This document shows, one piece after another, positions 63,335 to 64,000 of a stretch of DNA of 64,000 nt (positions within the stretch are counted from its first letter, which is position 1; each line of letters begins with the position of its first letter). The notes beneath the pieces were generated by a model, which worked only from the letters and a program-made list of their open reading frames with translations, had not been told where the DNA came from and did not search any database. Source of the stretch: Akanthomyces muscarius. Lineage: Eukaryota; Ascomycota; Sordariomycetes; Hypocreales; Cordycipitaceae. Both the position numbers and the translations under genes were made by a program. Where the stretch lies: assembly GCF_028009165.1 (NCBI RefSeq), contig NC_079246.1:3410001-3474000 (forward strand), read 5' to 3'.

Positions 63335-64000
63335 ATGTCCGAGTCTCCTGAGAATCTCTCGCCTCAGCTGGCCCCGGCCACCGACCCATCTGATCCTCTG
63401 GCCGAGCTGGACGCTCTCCGGGCTACCTGGGCACGTCCACCGCGCCCCCGGGAACATGAGAACAGGATCAATCTCCACTTTGGCGGCAATGTTCCAAAGT
63501 ATCTGAAAGACTGGCAGCAGATCCAGGTGTACTTTGGGGAGAAAGGCCTGCCTTGCCACAGTTTCGCAGGCGCAGAAACCGACAGATGCATCACCACCCA
63601 TGCGTACGTCGACGCCGACGAAGATGACGGCCCAGTTCCTCACCCCAAGGTCGTTTCCATGATGGGTGTCGTTGATCCACAGACCATTCTGCCCGATTCT
63701 GTCCACTTTGACGGCAAGAGAGCCCAGGCTGACTCTTCCTTCGGGGACGTTGTTTGGATCTCGGTCCCTGAAGACGCCGTGGAGAAGCACCACGCGGCGG
63801 GCTGGGCTGTCTAGCATCCACCCATGTTCACGCGCACGGCGACTGACCACGGATACTGGCGTGATCACCGCGATCCTGCCAAGAACGTACAGGACACCGA
63901 CTCCTTTGGCGACAACCCGCTCTCGAGGGGCCCGTACCACCTCGCCAAGGGGTATGAGCTCCTGTCTCGCTGGAGCGGCGGGGCTTGGAAGCACGGCGAC
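63335..64000 (+). CDS. Hypothetical protein, in-frame TAG and truncated by window edge
   Basis: ATG 63335 opens a frame of 159 codons (MSESPENLSPQLAPATDP..., later WISVPEDAVEKHHAAGWAV) that stops at TAG 63812-63814. The same frame then stays open to the window end and reads naturally (HPPMFTRTATDHGYWRDH...LSRWSGGAWKHGD). So TAG looks like a nonsense change of CAG (Gln) or a readthrough stop; no intron with plausible sites removes it. No family recognised; the region is acidic with a Pro-rich N-terminus. Confidence 0.5.

Overview
The window is nuclear DNA of a filamentous ascomycete (Pezizomycotina), most likely a hypocrealean Sordariomycete. Protein-coding genes stand alone on both strands and have short introns (about 48-160 bp, GT..AG, CTAAC/CTGAC-like branch sites). 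The families present are typical of such fungi: HET, PTH11-like rhodopsin proteins, HOL1- and siderophore-type MFS transporters, a killer-toxin-type chitinase and F-box proteins. Species and lifestyle cannot be decided from the sequence. I saw no tRNA, rRNA, CRISPR or intact transposon.

Layout. 0-5 kb: SSF1/Peter Pan ribosome-assembly factor and a mitochondrial PP2C phosphatase, then an exact 86-bp tandem duplication. 5-18.5 kb: secreted GH27 alpha-galactosidase, F-box protein, HOL1-like MFS transporter, a small membrane/coiled-coil gene interrupted by a stop, a seven-helix PTH11-like protein and an amidase. 18.5-32 kb: two divergent kinase-fold/FTA2-like genes, the TFIIIB subunit BRF1, a METTL25-like methyltransferase, a GPI-anchored protein, a DUF1349 protein and a BTB protein.

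32-40 kb is the standout. One gene (38182 and neighbouring introns removed) encodes an isocyanide synthase fused to an adenylation domain, a carrier domain and an HxxxD acyltransferase. This is the architecture of the copper-responsive CrmA enzyme of Aspergillus. A siderophore-type MFS transporter follows on the same strand. The intergenic DNA carries TGCTCA-core motifs resembling copper-starvation (Mac1/MacA) sites and a 15-bp perfect inverted repeat. I read this as a small, copper-linked isocyanide metabolite cluster.

40-57 kb: a fungal-specific protein with an internal duplication, a HET gene bracketed by short coding-like repeats, a tandem concanavalin-A-fold protein, a secreted protein of unknown function, and a 1290-residue LysM/chitin-binding/GH18 chitinase. 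57-64 kb is an accessory-looking stretch: two genes carrying only the C-terminal half of a DEAH-box helicase (one broken by TAA), a protein with a SUMO-interaction-like motif, and a last gene interrupted by TAG and cut by the window edge.

Exon boundaries were worked out by hand from reading frame, splice consensus and family similarity. No database search was possible.
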